Part shown: positions 43,303-52,056 of the stretch, in pieces | How the letters are laid out: each line of letters opens with the position of its first letter | How positions within the stretch are numbered: the first letter of the stretch is position 1 | Source of the DNA: Jeotgalibacillus soli | Lineage (GTDB): Bacteria; Bacillota; Bacilli; Bacillales; Jeotgalibacillaceae | Direction: 5' to 3' | Length of the DNA: 64,000 nucleotides | Assembly (NCBI RefSeq): GCF_000829435.1 | Contig: NZ_JXRP01000006.1 | Location: forward strand, 124,001 to 188,000 | The notes under the pieces: generated by a model | The model's database searches: none | What the model was told of the DNA's origin: nothing | Seen by the model: the letters and a program-made list of their open reading frames with translations, nothing else | Translations under genes and position numbers: made by a program

Positions 43303-44592
43303 TTACGTTAAAATAGTCTCTGAAGGAATCATTTCTTTAAGGGGAGGAAGTTTGATCGTAAAGCATGTCCCTTTTCCAACCTCGCTGTCAACGGTGATCT
43401 GGCCGTTCATTCCACTAATAATACTATATGAAACCATCATACCGAGTCCGGTTCCTTTTTCCTTTGTGGTGAAGTACGGTTCACCTAAGCGGTTCATTTG
43501 TTCTTGTGTCATTCCTTTTCCTTCATCACGAATTGTAAGAGTGATTTCCTGGTGATTACTACTTAAACCGATTTGAAGAGATCCTCCCTCGGGCATGGAT
43601 TCAATCCCGTTTTTCAATATGTTGATTAAACATTGCTGAAATTTCTTTCTTTCTCCGCTTACAAAGTATTTTTCCTGCTTTATTACAGGCAGGCTTATTT
43701 CAACCTCGTTCATATTAGCCAGTGGCTTAATAACATTGACAGCATGCTGAAGCTCCTCGCAAACACTCATTTTGTCATTTTGTTCTATGGAGGGTTTTGC
43801 AAATGTTAAATAGTCATCAATGATTTCAGAAGCACGATCCATTTCCTGTACTGCAAAATCCACATATATTCTTCTTGTCTCAGCAGAGATTTCTTCATCA
43901 ACTGACATTTGCATAAAGCCCTTGCTAACGGTAAGTGGATTTCGAACCTCGTGTGAAATACTTGCTGCAAGATGAGAAACGATGTCCATTTTTTCGGCTT
44001 TTATTAATTCCTGCAGTACTTGGAAATTTGTTCGAATCACCTCCCAGAGAATGGTGATGATGAGCATTCCTGTGAGGTTGATGACAATAAATTGTATCCA
44101 AAGACTGGTTCCCATGTTGAGACTAAATATCGCTTCTGAAAGAAACAGCGAGATCATGAGAGAAAGAAAAATAATTAAACAACTGACCAACAGCTTATAT
44201 TTTAAAGCCATTTTCAAATAGTACTTAGACACAAAGAAGATTAAAATCATGATCAATGAATACGATACGATGGAGACATAAAATCCATCCCCACCCATTA
44301 AAAAGCGTGTAATGAACATAAGAGCAAGCAAGAAAAGACCTAATCGATATCCCCCGTATAATGCCCCTAAAATAAACGGAATTCTTCTGAGATCCCAGAC
44401 AAAGTTTTCTCCTAATGCCACGGGGAATTGCATACATAGAATAAGTGAGAGGATGGGGATAACAGCAAACATCCACTTTTTTATTTCTTTCGACCGAAAC
44501 GAATATTTTAATTGGTAGAAGGTTTGTAGCAAAAATAAAGGAAGGAGAATAAGTAAAAAATTAATAAGTAAATCCTTCGTAATAAGATCCAT
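43303..44592 (-). CDS. Membrane sensor histidine kinase, KinB-like
   Basis: 429 aa. Residues 1-195 carry six membrane spans of the 5TMR-LYT/KinB type with the FVWDLRRIPFILGALYGGYR segment, cited in part. The phospho-acceptor His is in HLAASISHEVRNPLTVSKGF near residue 215. The ATPase has N-box LINILKNGIESMPEGG, G1 DEGKGMT, F-box YFTTKEKGTGLGM and G2. Size, span count and H-box wording match B. subtilis KinB, which feeds phosphate into the sporulation phosphorelay. No regulator is adjacent, as expected for a phosphorelay kinase. Confidence 0.85.
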   Translation of the reverse strand: MDLITKDLLINFLLILLPLFLLQTFYQLKYSFRSKEIKKWMFAVIPILSLILCMQFPVALGENFVWDLRRIPFILGALYGGYRLGLFLLALMFITRFLMGGDGFYVSIVSYSLIMILIFFVSKYYLKMALKYKLLVSCLIIFLSLMISLFLSEAIFSLNMGTSLWIQFIVINLTGMLIITILWEVIRTNFQVLQELIKAEKMDIVSHLAASISHEVRNPLTVSKGFMQMSVDEEISAETRRIYVDFAVQEMDRASEIIDDYLTFAKPSIEQNDKMSVCEELQHAVNVIKPLANMNEVEISLPVIKQEKYFVSGERKKFQQCLINILKNGIESMPEGGSLQIGLSSNHQEITLTIRDEGKGMTQEQMNRLGEPYFTTKEKGTGLGMMVSYSIISGMNGQITVDSEVGKGTCFTIKLPPLKEMIPSETILT

Positions 44593-44815
44593 AATTTCAC
44601 CGTGCTTTCCATGGGAAATTTCTAATAGTGAATGTGTTTTCTAAACGATCACGATACTCTCTACATATAATGATTTACGCATATAAACAATACATTAATT
44701 AAAATGTATATTCAACCGTACATCGCTTACTTCATTCCTAAACAGTCACTCTATCATAACCTTTATTATCCTCCTTTAATAAGAATGTTTACCAAATACC
44801 ATATAATTTTAATGC

Positions 44816-44862
44816 TTCCTTCACATTTCACCTGTAAGGTAGGTTTTGTGAAGGAAAGAATT
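44816..44862. repeat. Hairpin in the gap after the KinB-like gene start
   Basis: TTCCTTCACA and TGTGAAGGAA are 10-bp arms enclosing ACCT-GTA-AGGT. It lies in the 408-base gap 44593-45000, which holds no supportable gene. Its role is unknown. Confidence 0.4.
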
Positions 44863-45000
44863 TTGATTAGGATAAGATTGATTTCCCGTCAGTAGTATGC
44901 TAATTTAGATTATTTTATCTTTGGTAAAATCCCTTGATAAAGCGGCTTTATTGTGTTAGTTGAATGGACTCGATTTAGAGGGAAAAGGGGAAAGACACAG

Positions 45001-45242
45001 ATGGAAAAGGTGTTGTTAACGCTAGAGGACGAAAAAATGCATGTTGAAACAACGCTCTATGGTGAAGAATATTTATACTGGTACTCTGTTCAGGGGGAAT
45101 TGATATAAATGACTCTTCTTATGAAATTGATCAGCTGCATTTGTATTATTGGAAGGAATGCTTCGATACGGAATTTAAACCAGTCGATTTGCAGACAAAA
45201 GTTGTCATGATCCAGGACAAAGTAAAAGCAAGTATGAAGTAA
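45001..45242 (+). pseudogene. Small unknown protein, one frameshift at a G-run
   Basis: ATG 45001 opens MEKVLLTLEDEKMHVETTLY and EEYLYWYSVQG; at the five-G run near 45093 the frame shifts. Restoring one G gives GIDINDSSYEIDQLHLYYW and KPVDLQTKVVMIQDKVKAS to the stop at 45240. The combined product would be about 80 aa. The family is not recognised. A sequencing error is possible. Confidence 0.5.
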
Positions 45243-45533
45243 TTTGGTTATTGCGTTTGAGTCCTCTAAATCTTACTCCGTAAAAGCTTCGCTGTGAGCA
45301 GTTGTTCTTTCACATCCATTTAATTGAAAAACGAACAGAATCTCTACTATTTTTTTTAGGATTGCATATTAATAAAGAATGACGAATAAGATTTTAGTTC
45401 GAGGTTATGAACTTCCTATTTACTGGATATACTAGTTTGTAGACGCCACATGGATGTACAAGTGAGTGAGCCGTTTGAGCAAATTGGGTATACAGGCTTT
45501 ATGAAAGCTTATTGCGAATATGGAGGGATGTTA

Positions 45534-46298
45534 ATGAATCACGGCATCGAACTATTTGGTCATAGAGGAGCTAGTGGGCATTACCCTGAAAATACATTAA
45601 GTGCTTTTGAAGCGGCAAAGCGTTCGGGGGCGGATGGAATCAAATTTAGTGTACGGATGAGTAAAGATCATCAATTAATGGTTATTCATGATGAATCCGT
45701 GAACCGGACGACCAATGGCTCAGGTATTGTAAGGAATATGAATTATGAAGAATTAAAAAAGCTGGATGCTGGAAGCTGGTTTAATGGTGAATTTTCAAAT
45801 GAAACGATTATGACGCTTCATCAGGTAGCGGAATGGGCAACGCAAGATGGAAATCGTATGCGTTTAAATATTGAGCTGAAAAATGATAGCATTGACTTTG
45901 TCAGCTTGGAGAGAGCAGTATTAAGGCTGACACGGTACTATGAGTTAGAAAATCGGGTTATCATTTCTTCTTTTAATCCGAAAAGCCTGATGCTGGTTCG
46001 TGCTCTTCATCCTACGATTGAAATTGGCTACTTGGTGGAGGGAGTCCCACAAAATGCGGTCGCAAAGGCAAAGAAAATAGGAGCTAGTTCCATTCATTGT
46101 CAAGAACAGTTTGCATTATCTTCTGAAGGACAAAAAACCCTTGCTGCGGGCTTGTCACTTCGCGTCTATCCGGTAAACGATAAAAGTCGAATAGAACCTT
46201 TTTACCAAGCTGGTGTTTCAGCAGTGATGACAGATTTCCCTGATGACTTTGTAAAAGAATACAGTCTTCTTGTTCAATCAAAAAGAGCAGTTCAATAG
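45534..46298 (+). CDS. GDPD-fold protein with altered metal ligands
   Basis: 254 aa TIM-barrel protein of the glycerophosphodiester phosphodiesterase family: HRGASGHYPENTLSAFEAA with catalytic H10, IHDESVNRTTNGSG with H52, and LNIELKND with E114. The metal-binding Glu-x-Asp expected in GADGIEFDV is here GADGIKFSV, so K37 and S39 replace Glu and Asp. Family knowledge says these ligands hold the essential divalent metal, so the enzyme is probably inactive or has a changed role. ATG 45534 has TGGAGGG six bases upstream; the frame is open earlier but lacks a site. Confidence 0.83.
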   Translation: MNHGIELFGHRGASGHYPENTLSAFEAAKRSGADGIKFSVRMSKDHQLMVIHDESVNRTTNGSGIVRNMNYEELKKLDAGSWFNGEFSNETIMTLHQVAEWATQDGNRMRLNIELKNDSIDFVSLERAVLRLTRYYELENRVIISSFNPKSLMLVRALHPTIEIGYLVEGVPQNAVAKAKKIGASSIHCQEQFALSSEGQKTLAAGLSLRVYPVNDKSRIEPFYQAGVSAVMTDFPDDFVKEYSLLVQSKRAVQ

Positions 46299-46382
46299 AT
46301 AGATGAAGGCAAATTTGGAAGGCGTTTAAGCGATGAGAATGGTTACGTTCATTTTGTTAGGTAAATATATGGTTCGAATTAG

Positions 46383-46421
46383 GCCTGCTCCTATTGATTA
46401 CAAAGAGAGACAGGCTTTTTT
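46383..46421 (+). terminator. Terminator after the GDPD gene
   Basis: GCCTG and CAGGC with partial CTC/GAG extension, followed by six T. Confidence 0.6.
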
Positions 46422-46493
46422 GTGTACTATTGAACTTATTAATTTTTGAGATTCGAGTTTTAAAAGAAAAGCTTGCAGGGCGGCAGCGACCAT

Positions 46494-46676
46494 TTATTTT
46501 TCACAATGGAATGTCCAGTTAAACGCCAGAAAATCCTTTTTAACGAGAGGGTTTCCATCAGTTTGCTCGCAGTTATTTACAGCCGTGTTAATGGCTTGAT
46601 GATTCAAGAAAGATAGGATCAATACGAGGGTGAATATATGAATGATTGCAATGGCAGCGATTTTTTTATGATGCAT
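46494..46676 (-). CDS. Small single-span membrane protein, unknown
   Basis: 60 aa. MHHKKIAAIAIIHIFTLVL begins an N-terminal membrane helix or signal anchor, followed by a short extracytoplasmic tail with two Cys (NNCEQTDGNPLVKKDF ... FHCEK). AAAGGAAG lies about eight bases upstream of ATG 46676. The layout looks like a real short Bacillus membrane protein; no family is assigned. Confidence 0.55.
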   Translation of the reverse strand: MHHKKIAAIAIIHIFTLVLILSFLNHQAINTAVNNCEQTDGNPLVKKDFLAFNWTFHCEK

Positions 46677-46803
46677 GCATTTCTTCCTTTCAACGGTTTT
46701 TAATAATTGGTAATATTGTGTAGAGACAGCTTATCATGATTAGGCATTGATTTGGATATGAAACTCTATGATATTTATAAGAACGTTCGAGGAGGAGGAA
46801 AGC

Positions 46804-47160
46804 ATGACAAATCCGATTCATCCAAAAATTGGTGCTACGTTCATTCCGGTACGGAACATTCAGCAAGCAAGGGACTGGTACTGCAGCATCCTTGGACTCC
46901 CGGCAACAGAGGAAATCATTAACGGGCATCTGTATGTCATTCCGCTTGAAGATCAACATAATATCGTTCTTGATAATAAGATTTTTTCGAAAAGAGTGGT
47001 TGATGAGATCCCGCTGTTTCATTTTAATACGAATGACATTGAAAAGGCTTATCAATTTATGAAAGAGCAGCATGTCAATATAATGGACCAAATTGAGCAT
47101 GGTCATTATTTTACCTTCAAAGATCCGGATGATAATGTACTAATGATATGCAAGTGTTAA
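46804..47160 (+). CDS. VOC family protein (glyoxalase/bleomycin-resistance fold)
   Basis: 118 aa with paired beta-alpha-beta-beta-beta modules: ATFIPVRNIQQARDWYCSIL at the start and HYFTFKDPDDNVLMICKC at the end, typical of VOC superfamily metal-site strands. ATG 46804 has GAGGAGG directly upstream, so the longer frame from 46768 is not used. The substrate is unknown. The next gene, a Nudix hydrolase, follows after 22 bases and may be co-transcribed. Confidence 0.85.
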   Translation: MTNPIHPKIGATFIPVRNIQQARDWYCSILGLPATEEIINGHLYVIPLEDQHNIVLDNKIFSKRVVDEIPLFHFNTNDIEKAYQFMKEQHVNIMDQIEHGHYFTFKDPDDNVLMICKC

Positions 47161-47182
47161 CTGAAAATATGGGGAGGTCATT

Positions 47183-47818
47183 ATGAAAGATGAACAGCTG
47201 AATATTTTTGATGAAAAAAGAAATCATTTGGGGACTGCAGCTAGGGATGAAGTACATCAAAAGGGTTATTGGCATGAGACATTTCATTGCTGGTTAATAA
47301 GTAAAAGCCAAAAGGGGTTCGATATCTATTTTCAAATTCGAAGCGACACAAAGCAGGATTTTCCGTGTTTGCTGGATATAACAGCAGCAGGACATCTGTT
47401 AGCTCACGAAACCGTTGAAGACGGAATAAGAGAAGTTCGTGAAGAGCTGGGGATTGATCTTTCTTTTGACGAATTGCATTCTCTTGGAATAATTATAAAT
47501 CGGATACATCTAGATCATTTTTTGGATAATGAATTTTCCCATACCTATTTGTCTGTAATTCCAGACGGCTTTTTCGATTTCACCCTTCAAAAAGAAGAGG
47601 TAGCTGGGGTTGTAAAGGCATCGTTTCGCGATTTTAGTGATATGGTATTTGGCCAAACTGGTAAGATGCCCATTCAAGGATTTGAATTTAATGAACATGG
47701 AATAAAGGAACAGTTTGATAAGAGCGTTGGCATAGATGATTTAGTTCCGCATGAAATGGCCTATTTAAAAGATGTAGTTAAGTTAATTGAAAGGAAATTA
47801 AAGCTTGTATCCAGCTGA
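47183..47818 (+). CDS. Nudix hydrolase, isopentenyl-diphosphate isomerase-like subgroup
   Basis: 211 aa. The Nudix box GHLLAHETVEDGIREVREELGI (cited by its key residues G, E, REV-EEL-G) is near residue 75. The N-terminus EQLNIFDEKRNHLGTAARDE and the HETFHCWLISK strand are those of the YfcD/IDI-like Nudix group. The C-terminal 60 residues are helical. ATG 47183 follows GGGGAGG. The substrate is unknown. Confidence 0.88.
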   Translation: MKDEQLNIFDEKRNHLGTAARDEVHQKGYWHETFHCWLISKSQKGFDIYFQIRSDTKQDFPCLLDITAAGHLLAHETVEDGIREVREELGIDLSFDELHSLGIIINRIHLDHFLDNEFSHTYLSVIPDGFFDFTLQKEEVAGVVKASFRDFSDMVFGQTGKMPIQGFEFNEHGIKEQFDKSVGIDDLVPHEMAYLKDVVKLIERKLKLVSS

Positions 47819-47859
47819 AAATGGATGAAAGAAATCGATCTTACATATTGAGAAACCAA

Positions 47860-47890
47860 AAAGCAAAAGGTCGAATGAATGAGCTTTTGC
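47860..47890 (-). terminator. Terminator of the PAS-STAS gene
   Basis: GCAAAAG and CTTTTGC pair; on the minus strand TTTTTGG follows, 17 bases beyond the stop of the minus-strand gene. Confidence 0.65.
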
Positions 47891-47906
47891 CAGGTTAATC
47901 TCTTCT

Positions 47907-48704
47907 TTAGTTCATTTTTTTAATACCTAAATACTGCAACGCTTGTTGTACGGTAGCCATTGTCTTTGTTGATGAAAGGTTAATGCCAAGCTGAACCGCA
48001 ATTTGAGCAATCTCTGGTCTAATTCCTGTTATAATCGTGCGAACACCCAGCATTTGCATAACAGCACTAATATTGAGCAAATAGTCCGTTACAATATTGT
48101 CCAAATTATACATACCTGAGAAATCAATAATTAAATACTCCACATGCTGTTTTTGAATTTTAGAGGGAAGAATGTCCAGCAGCTGTTTGGCTCGCTCAGA
48201 ATCAATGGAACCAACTAATGGCAGGACAGCAATGCCTTCCACTACAGGCACGATAGGCGAGGAAACTTCATTAATTTCTCTTAATAGTTTTTTATGCCTT
48301 CTCTCATCTTCCTTGCGTTTTGTTATATCTCTTAAGACAGACTGTACAGCTCTTGTGTCGCCAAAATGAACAGGATGGCAATATAGTTCTATATCAACAG
48401 GCGTACCATCCAATTTTAATATTGTATATTCAATAAGTTCACCGGGTTCATTTTTATCCATCGCTTTTTGAATTCTATTGATAATCTCTATTTGGGCTTC
48501 TTCCAGAAAGATACTTAAAACGTCTGCACCAAGAATTTCTTCCTTTGTGCCTCCAAAGAAATCTGCACCTGATTGATTTATATATAAAACCTTTTGATTG
48601 GCATGAATAATAATGGGCTCTAAAGAATATTCGGTAATTTGACGATACATCTTTTCTCTTTCAATGATGGATTGATAGATTTCGCTGGAAATATCATGAT
48701 TCAT
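47907..48704 (-). CDS. PAS-STAS RsbR-like protein
   Basis: 265 aa. A PAS domain (residues 18-125: YSLEPIIIHANQKVLYINQS, GTPVDIELYCHPVHF) is joined by a short coil to a STAS domain (residues 150-262). At the RsbR phosphosites the first Thr is Ser (GSIDSERAK) and the second is Asn (MYNLDNIVTDYL), so it should be phosphorylated at most once. This is like YtvA/RsbR relatives but without the LOV Cys motif. It may be an accessory stressosome sensor; no partner gene is adjacent. Confidence 0.87.
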   Translation of the reverse strand: MNHDISSEIYQSIIEREKMYRQITEYSLEPIIIHANQKVLYINQSGADFFGGTKEEILGADVLSIFLEEAQIEIINRIQKAMDKNEPGELIEYTILKLDGTPVDIELYCHPVHFGDTRAVQSVLRDITKRKEDERRHKKLLREINEVSSPIVPVVEGIAVLPLVGSIDSERAKQLLDILPSKIQKQHVEYLIIDFSGMYNLDNIVTDYLLNISAVMQMLGVRTIITGIRPEIAQIAVQLGINLSSTKTMATVQQALQYLGIKKMN

Positions 48705-48879
48705 GTATTCACCCCTTTTTATAAGAATAAATGAAAGGATAATTTACCACAATGAAAAAGAGTGATTTATATTGCTGCCTTTATTTCTTTTTCATAAATT
48801 TTCAGTCATATATCAATTGAAGTCAGCATATACTCTATGATAGGATCAGATTAACTTTAAATGAACGGAGGGTTTTCAA

Positions 48880-48942
48880 ATGATTAGTAAGGCAGCTTTC
48901 TTCCATTCAGGAAGAATCCGATTGCACGTAATGTGCCGCTAA
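48880..48942 (+). CDS. Candidate 20-codon leader peptide upstream of hflX
   Basis: ATG 48880 lies eight bases after ACGGAGGG and opens a 20-codon ORF (starts MISKAAFF, ends LHVMCR) closed by TAA at 48940. The ORF DNA contains the perfect hairpin TTCTTCC/GGAAGAA (48898-48916). Its strong ribosome site, short length and position in a structured leader suggest a regulatory peptide. Confidence 0.5.
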   Translation: MISKAAFFHSGRIRLHVMCR

Positions 48943-49229
48943 TTGAATAGTGCTCGTGACTCTGTGGATACAGAGTAAACGGGAATGGTCTGCCTATTTT
49001 TAGAAAACCCAAATAATCACATGATTAAAGAGGGAGGCATCGGTCTGCCCTCTTTTGTTATGCGACTTTAAAAGTAGACAATCAAGCAATATCCTAGTAA
49101 ATGAACTTCTTTTTTATTCTAGGGTTATTGTTATGACTGCCAGGAGATTGTATTGTGAATGATATTTAGGTCTCTTTGTCAGTTCTCTTCCGTTTGCTAT
49201 AACATAGGGCACCTGTGTTTTTTCTTTTA
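48943..49229 (+). promoter_or_regulatory. Structured leader of hflX with two intrinsic terminators
   Basis: After the leader ORF comes the perfect hairpin ACTCTGT/ACAGAGT (48959-48976), then a terminator with arms AAAGAGGG (49027-49034) and CCCTCTTT (49048-49055) and a T tail. A second terminator, AACATAGG/CCTGTGTT (49201-49219) plus six T, lies about 55 bases before hflX. GGTCTGCC occurs twice, once free (48987) and once inside terminator 1. This organisation fits attenuation control. A possible -10 TATGAT is at 48836. Confidence 0.55.
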
Positions 49230-49283
49230 TCGGCACCAGGGAAAATGAACACTTGGTTCGAATAAAAGAATGGAGGATTTTAT

Positions 49284-50546
49284 ATGACAGCATTAAATGA
49301 AAAAGCAGTGATCGTTGGCGTCGAGCTTCAGCATCAAGAGGACTTCGAGTATTCGATGGAGGAGCTTGTTAATCTTGCAGCAGCATGCGACGTAGTGGTA
49401 GTTGGTAAGGTAACGCAAAAATTGAACCGCATTAATCCATCACACTATATTGGAACGGGCAAGGTTGAAGAGGTACGTGTACTGTTGGAAGAAAACGAAG
49501 GCAATGTGGTGATTTTTAATGATGAGCTATCACCTTCACAAATACGAAATTTAGAGGCTGAATTAGTATGCAAGGTCATTGACCGAACGATTTTAATTTT
49601 GGATATTTTTGCGCAGCGGGCAAAGACGAGAGAGGCTCAGCTTCAAGTGGAAATTGCCCATTTGCAATATATGCTCCCCCGGTTAATTGGACTTGGTGAA
49701 TCGCTCGGCCGTCAAAGCGGCGGTGTTGGGACCAAAAATAAAGGAGCAGGTGAAACGAAGCTGGAGCTTGATCGCCGCAGAATTGAAGAAAAGATTACGG
49801 CGTTGAATAAAGAGCTTGAGGCGTTGGTTGCGCAGCGGAGAATTCAGAGAAAGCAGCGTCAAAAAAATGAAATTCCTAGAGTATCGCTTGTCGGCTATAC
49901 CAACGCCGGGAAATCCACAACCATGAATGCGCTATTAGATCTCTTTTCTGAATCAAAAGAGAAGCATGTCTTTGAAAAGGATATGCTGTTTGCTACATTA
50001 GAAACATCCGTACGTAATATTCAGCTTCCGGGCAATAAGTCGTTCTTGCTGACTGATACAGTCGGGTTTGTAAATAAGCTTCCGCATCATTTGGTGAAGG
50101 CTTTCCGTTCGACCCTCGAGGAGGTTGCGGAATCCGATTTATTGATTCATGTAGTGGATTATTCGAATCCAGAATATGCGCAATTAATTAAAACGACAGA
50201 AAGAACGCTACGTGATATTGGAGTTGAAGATATTCCAATGGTTTATGCTTATAATAAAGCGGATTTAACCGAGCAGTCTATTCCTAAAACGGAAGAGAAT
50301 CGTGTTTATCTTTCTGCAAAAGAAAATATTGGTATAGACGAACTTCTCACGATGGTTCGCCAGCATATATTCCAGGGTTATGTAGAGTGTGAATTGCTCA
50401 TCCCGTATGATCAAGGAAAAGTGGTTGCCTATTTTAATGAAAAAGCAACTATTCACAGCATAAGCTACGAGGAAAATGGGACATTGATTAAGGTGGAATG
50501 TAAACAAGCGGATGCAAAAAGATATCAGCAATATGTAATGGGATAA
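49284..50546 (+). CDS. hflX: GTPase HflX
   Basis: 420 aa. The HflX N-terminal domain (residues 5-175) has NPSHYIGTGKVEEV and LGRQSGGVGTKNKGAGETKLE, cited in part; the long coiled region is followed by the GTPase domain with G1 GYTNAGKST near residue 207, G3 DTVGFV near residue 254, and G4 NKAD near residue 322. HflX splits stalled or hibernating ribosomes, and homologues contribute to macrolide-lincosamide tolerance. AATGGAGGA precedes ATG 49284. The attenuator-like leader suggests induction by translation stress. Confidence 0.95.
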   Translation: MTALNEKAVIVGVELQHQEDFEYSMEELVNLAAACDVVVVGKVTQKLNRINPSHYIGTGKVEEVRVLLEENEGNVVIFNDELSPSQIRNLEAELVCKVIDRTILILDIFAQRAKTREAQLQVEIAHLQYMLPRLIGLGESLGRQSGGVGTKNKGAGETKLELDRRRIEEKITALNKELEALVAQRRIQRKQRQKNEIPRVSLVGYTNAGKSTTMNALLDLFSESKEKHVFEKDMLFATLETSVRNIQLPGNKSFLLTDTVGFVNKLPHHLVKAFRSTLEEVAESDLLIHVVDYSNPEYAQLIKTTERTLRDIGVEDIPMVYAYNKADLTEQSIPKTEENRVYLSAKENIGIDELLTMVRQHIFQGYVECELLIPYDQGKVVAYFNEKATIHSISYEENGTLIKVECKQADAKRYQQYVMG

Positions 50547-50549
50547 AAG

Positions 50550-50594
50550 AACAGCGACTACGTGAACAATTGGCGCAGTCGCTGTTTTTCTTTT
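50550..50594 (+). terminator. Terminator of hflX
   Basis: AACAGCGACT and AGTCGCTGTT are perfect arms followed by TTTCTTTT. Confidence 0.88.
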
Positions 50595-50601
50595 AATGAG
50601 A

Positions 50602-50772
50602 TTTTGTTAAAATTGCCTGTTGATTTCCACTTAAGGCGTTCGCTTTCCGCGGGCGGTCCGTCGCTCCTCGGCGCTGCGCACCTGTGGGGTCTCCCTTTGA
50701 CACGCTTATTCCGCAGGGGGCTCGCGTATCCATTCCAACCAACATCGTGCGAAAATCAACAATGATCTTAAC
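50602..50772. repeat. Dispersed repeat, copy D
   Basis: About 171 bp in reverse orientation: CCTGTTGATTTCC at one end, then GGCGTTCGCTTTCCGCGG, CGCTCCTCGGCGCTGCGCAC and GTGGGGTCTCCCTTTGAC, to AAAATCAACAATGATC. It is the most complete copy in the window and lies between convergent hflX and the LLM oxidoreductase gene. Confidence 0.85.
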
Positions 50773-50780
50773 TATAGCTT

Positions 50781-51776
50781 TTAATGAAGATCCATCACTT
50801 CTGCAATAAGCTGATAGGATTTCAAACGATCATGGAAATCATAGATATTTGAAATGATAAGAAAATCATCTGTTTCATAACGCTTGCTTAGCTCAAGAAG
50901 CTGCTGCTTTACGTCTTCTGGTGTGCCGACAATGGTACGGCGGCGGTTCTGTTTGATTTGTTTTAGCTCATCTGAGGTGACGCCGCGCTCGTGGATATCT
51001 TCTAATGAAGGAATCCGAGAATCCCCTTTATCGATTCCAAGCAGCCACATGTCTTGGCTAAACGCGAGTTCTTCAGCTTTTTCTGTTGTTTCAGCACAAA
51101 TGACAAATACACATACGTTGACTTGCGGAATGGAGCTGTTAAGAGAAGGCTTGAAATGCTCACGGTACGTTTGCAGCGTTGAAGACCATTTGTCCGGATT
51201 AATAAAATGACCGAATGTCAGTCCAAGTCCGCGCTCTGCTGAGATTTTTCCGCTGCTGGGCGATAGTCCAAGAACCCACAGCGGAGGCTGTTCATTTGTC
51301 CGCGGCGTTGCCTTTACCATTCGGTAGTCATGATTTCTCGGGAGCTTGTTATGTAAAAAACCAAACAGATCATCCAGCTGGCGTGGGAATTCACTTAAAT
51401 TGTTTGCAAGACCGTCAGTTAAGGCAAGGCGAGTTCGTTCCGTTCCACCGGGTGATCTTCCGACTCCGAGATCGACTCGACCTGGAAAAAGTGTTTCTAA
51501 AAGCTTAAAGGTTTCGGCCACTTTTAACGGACTGTACTGAGGGAGCAAAACTCCTCCAGAACCTACTCGAATTGAGCTTGTTTCAGCGGCGATTCTTGTC
51601 ATCAGTATTTCAGGGGCTGCACTAAGCAAGCCGTTTGTATTATGGTGTTCAGCGAGCCAATAGCGAGAGTAGCCGAGCTTTTCCGCTTCTTTGGCGAGTG
51701 TCATTGTATAATCAAGTGTCTCTTTCACGGTTGCCCCCTTTGGTAAGGGAACCTGATCGAGAATTCCGATTTTCAT
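50781..51776 (-). CDS. LLM-class flavin-dependent oxidoreductase (luciferase-like)
   Basis: 331 aa TIM-barrel flavoprotein of the bacterial luciferase family, MsnO8-type: ILDQVPLPKGATVKETLDYT start, RYWLAEHHNTNGLLSAAPE near residue 38, VGSGGVLLPQYSPLKVAETF near residue 75 and VDLGVGRSPGGTERTRLAL near residue 103. It uses reduced FMN to oxidise an unknown substrate. The start ATG follows GGAGGCGCAAG. It stands alone. Confidence 0.92.
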   Translation of the reverse strand: MKIGILDQVPLPKGATVKETLDYTMTLAKEAEKLGYSRYWLAEHHNTNGLLSAAPEILMTRIAAETSSIRVGSGGVLLPQYSPLKVAETFKLLETLFPGRVDLGVGRSPGGTERTRLALTDGLANNLSEFPRQLDDLFGFLHNKLPRNHDYRMVKATPRTNEQPPLWVLGLSPSSGKISAERGLGLTFGHFINPDKWSSTLQTYREHFKPSLNSSIPQVNVCVFVICAETTEKAEELAFSQDMWLLGIDKGDSRIPSLEDIHERGVTSDELKQIKQNRRRTIVGTPEDVKQQLLELSKRYETDDFLIISNIYDFHDRLKSYQLIAEVMDLH

Positions 51777-52056
51777 AAAGCTTGCGCCTCCTGTCTACTA
51801 TCCAAAACGCATATAACTTTTTTATTATGGCATAGAAAAGGAGAAGAATTCAGCTGTGACGGCTTACAAAAATCATTCTCATCCGCTTACTAATCATTCA
51901 TTTTCCTTCTTTTGCGTGTTGATTAAATGCTGATTAGTTAGAGCAATGGGTAAAAGTAAAATAAATTAGGTCATTTGAATGTAGTATTCAATAAAACAAC
52001 AATGTAATCTGAGGATAGCAAGGTCATTGATAATAATTCAAATAGGAGTGATGGTT

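Noticed and set aside
46690-47106. 138-codon minus-strand ORF
   Set aside because: Antisense to the VOC gene, which has a family match and a good ribosome site.
50562-50765. 67-codon ORF after hflX
   Set aside because: Lies within the hflX terminator and repeat copy D.
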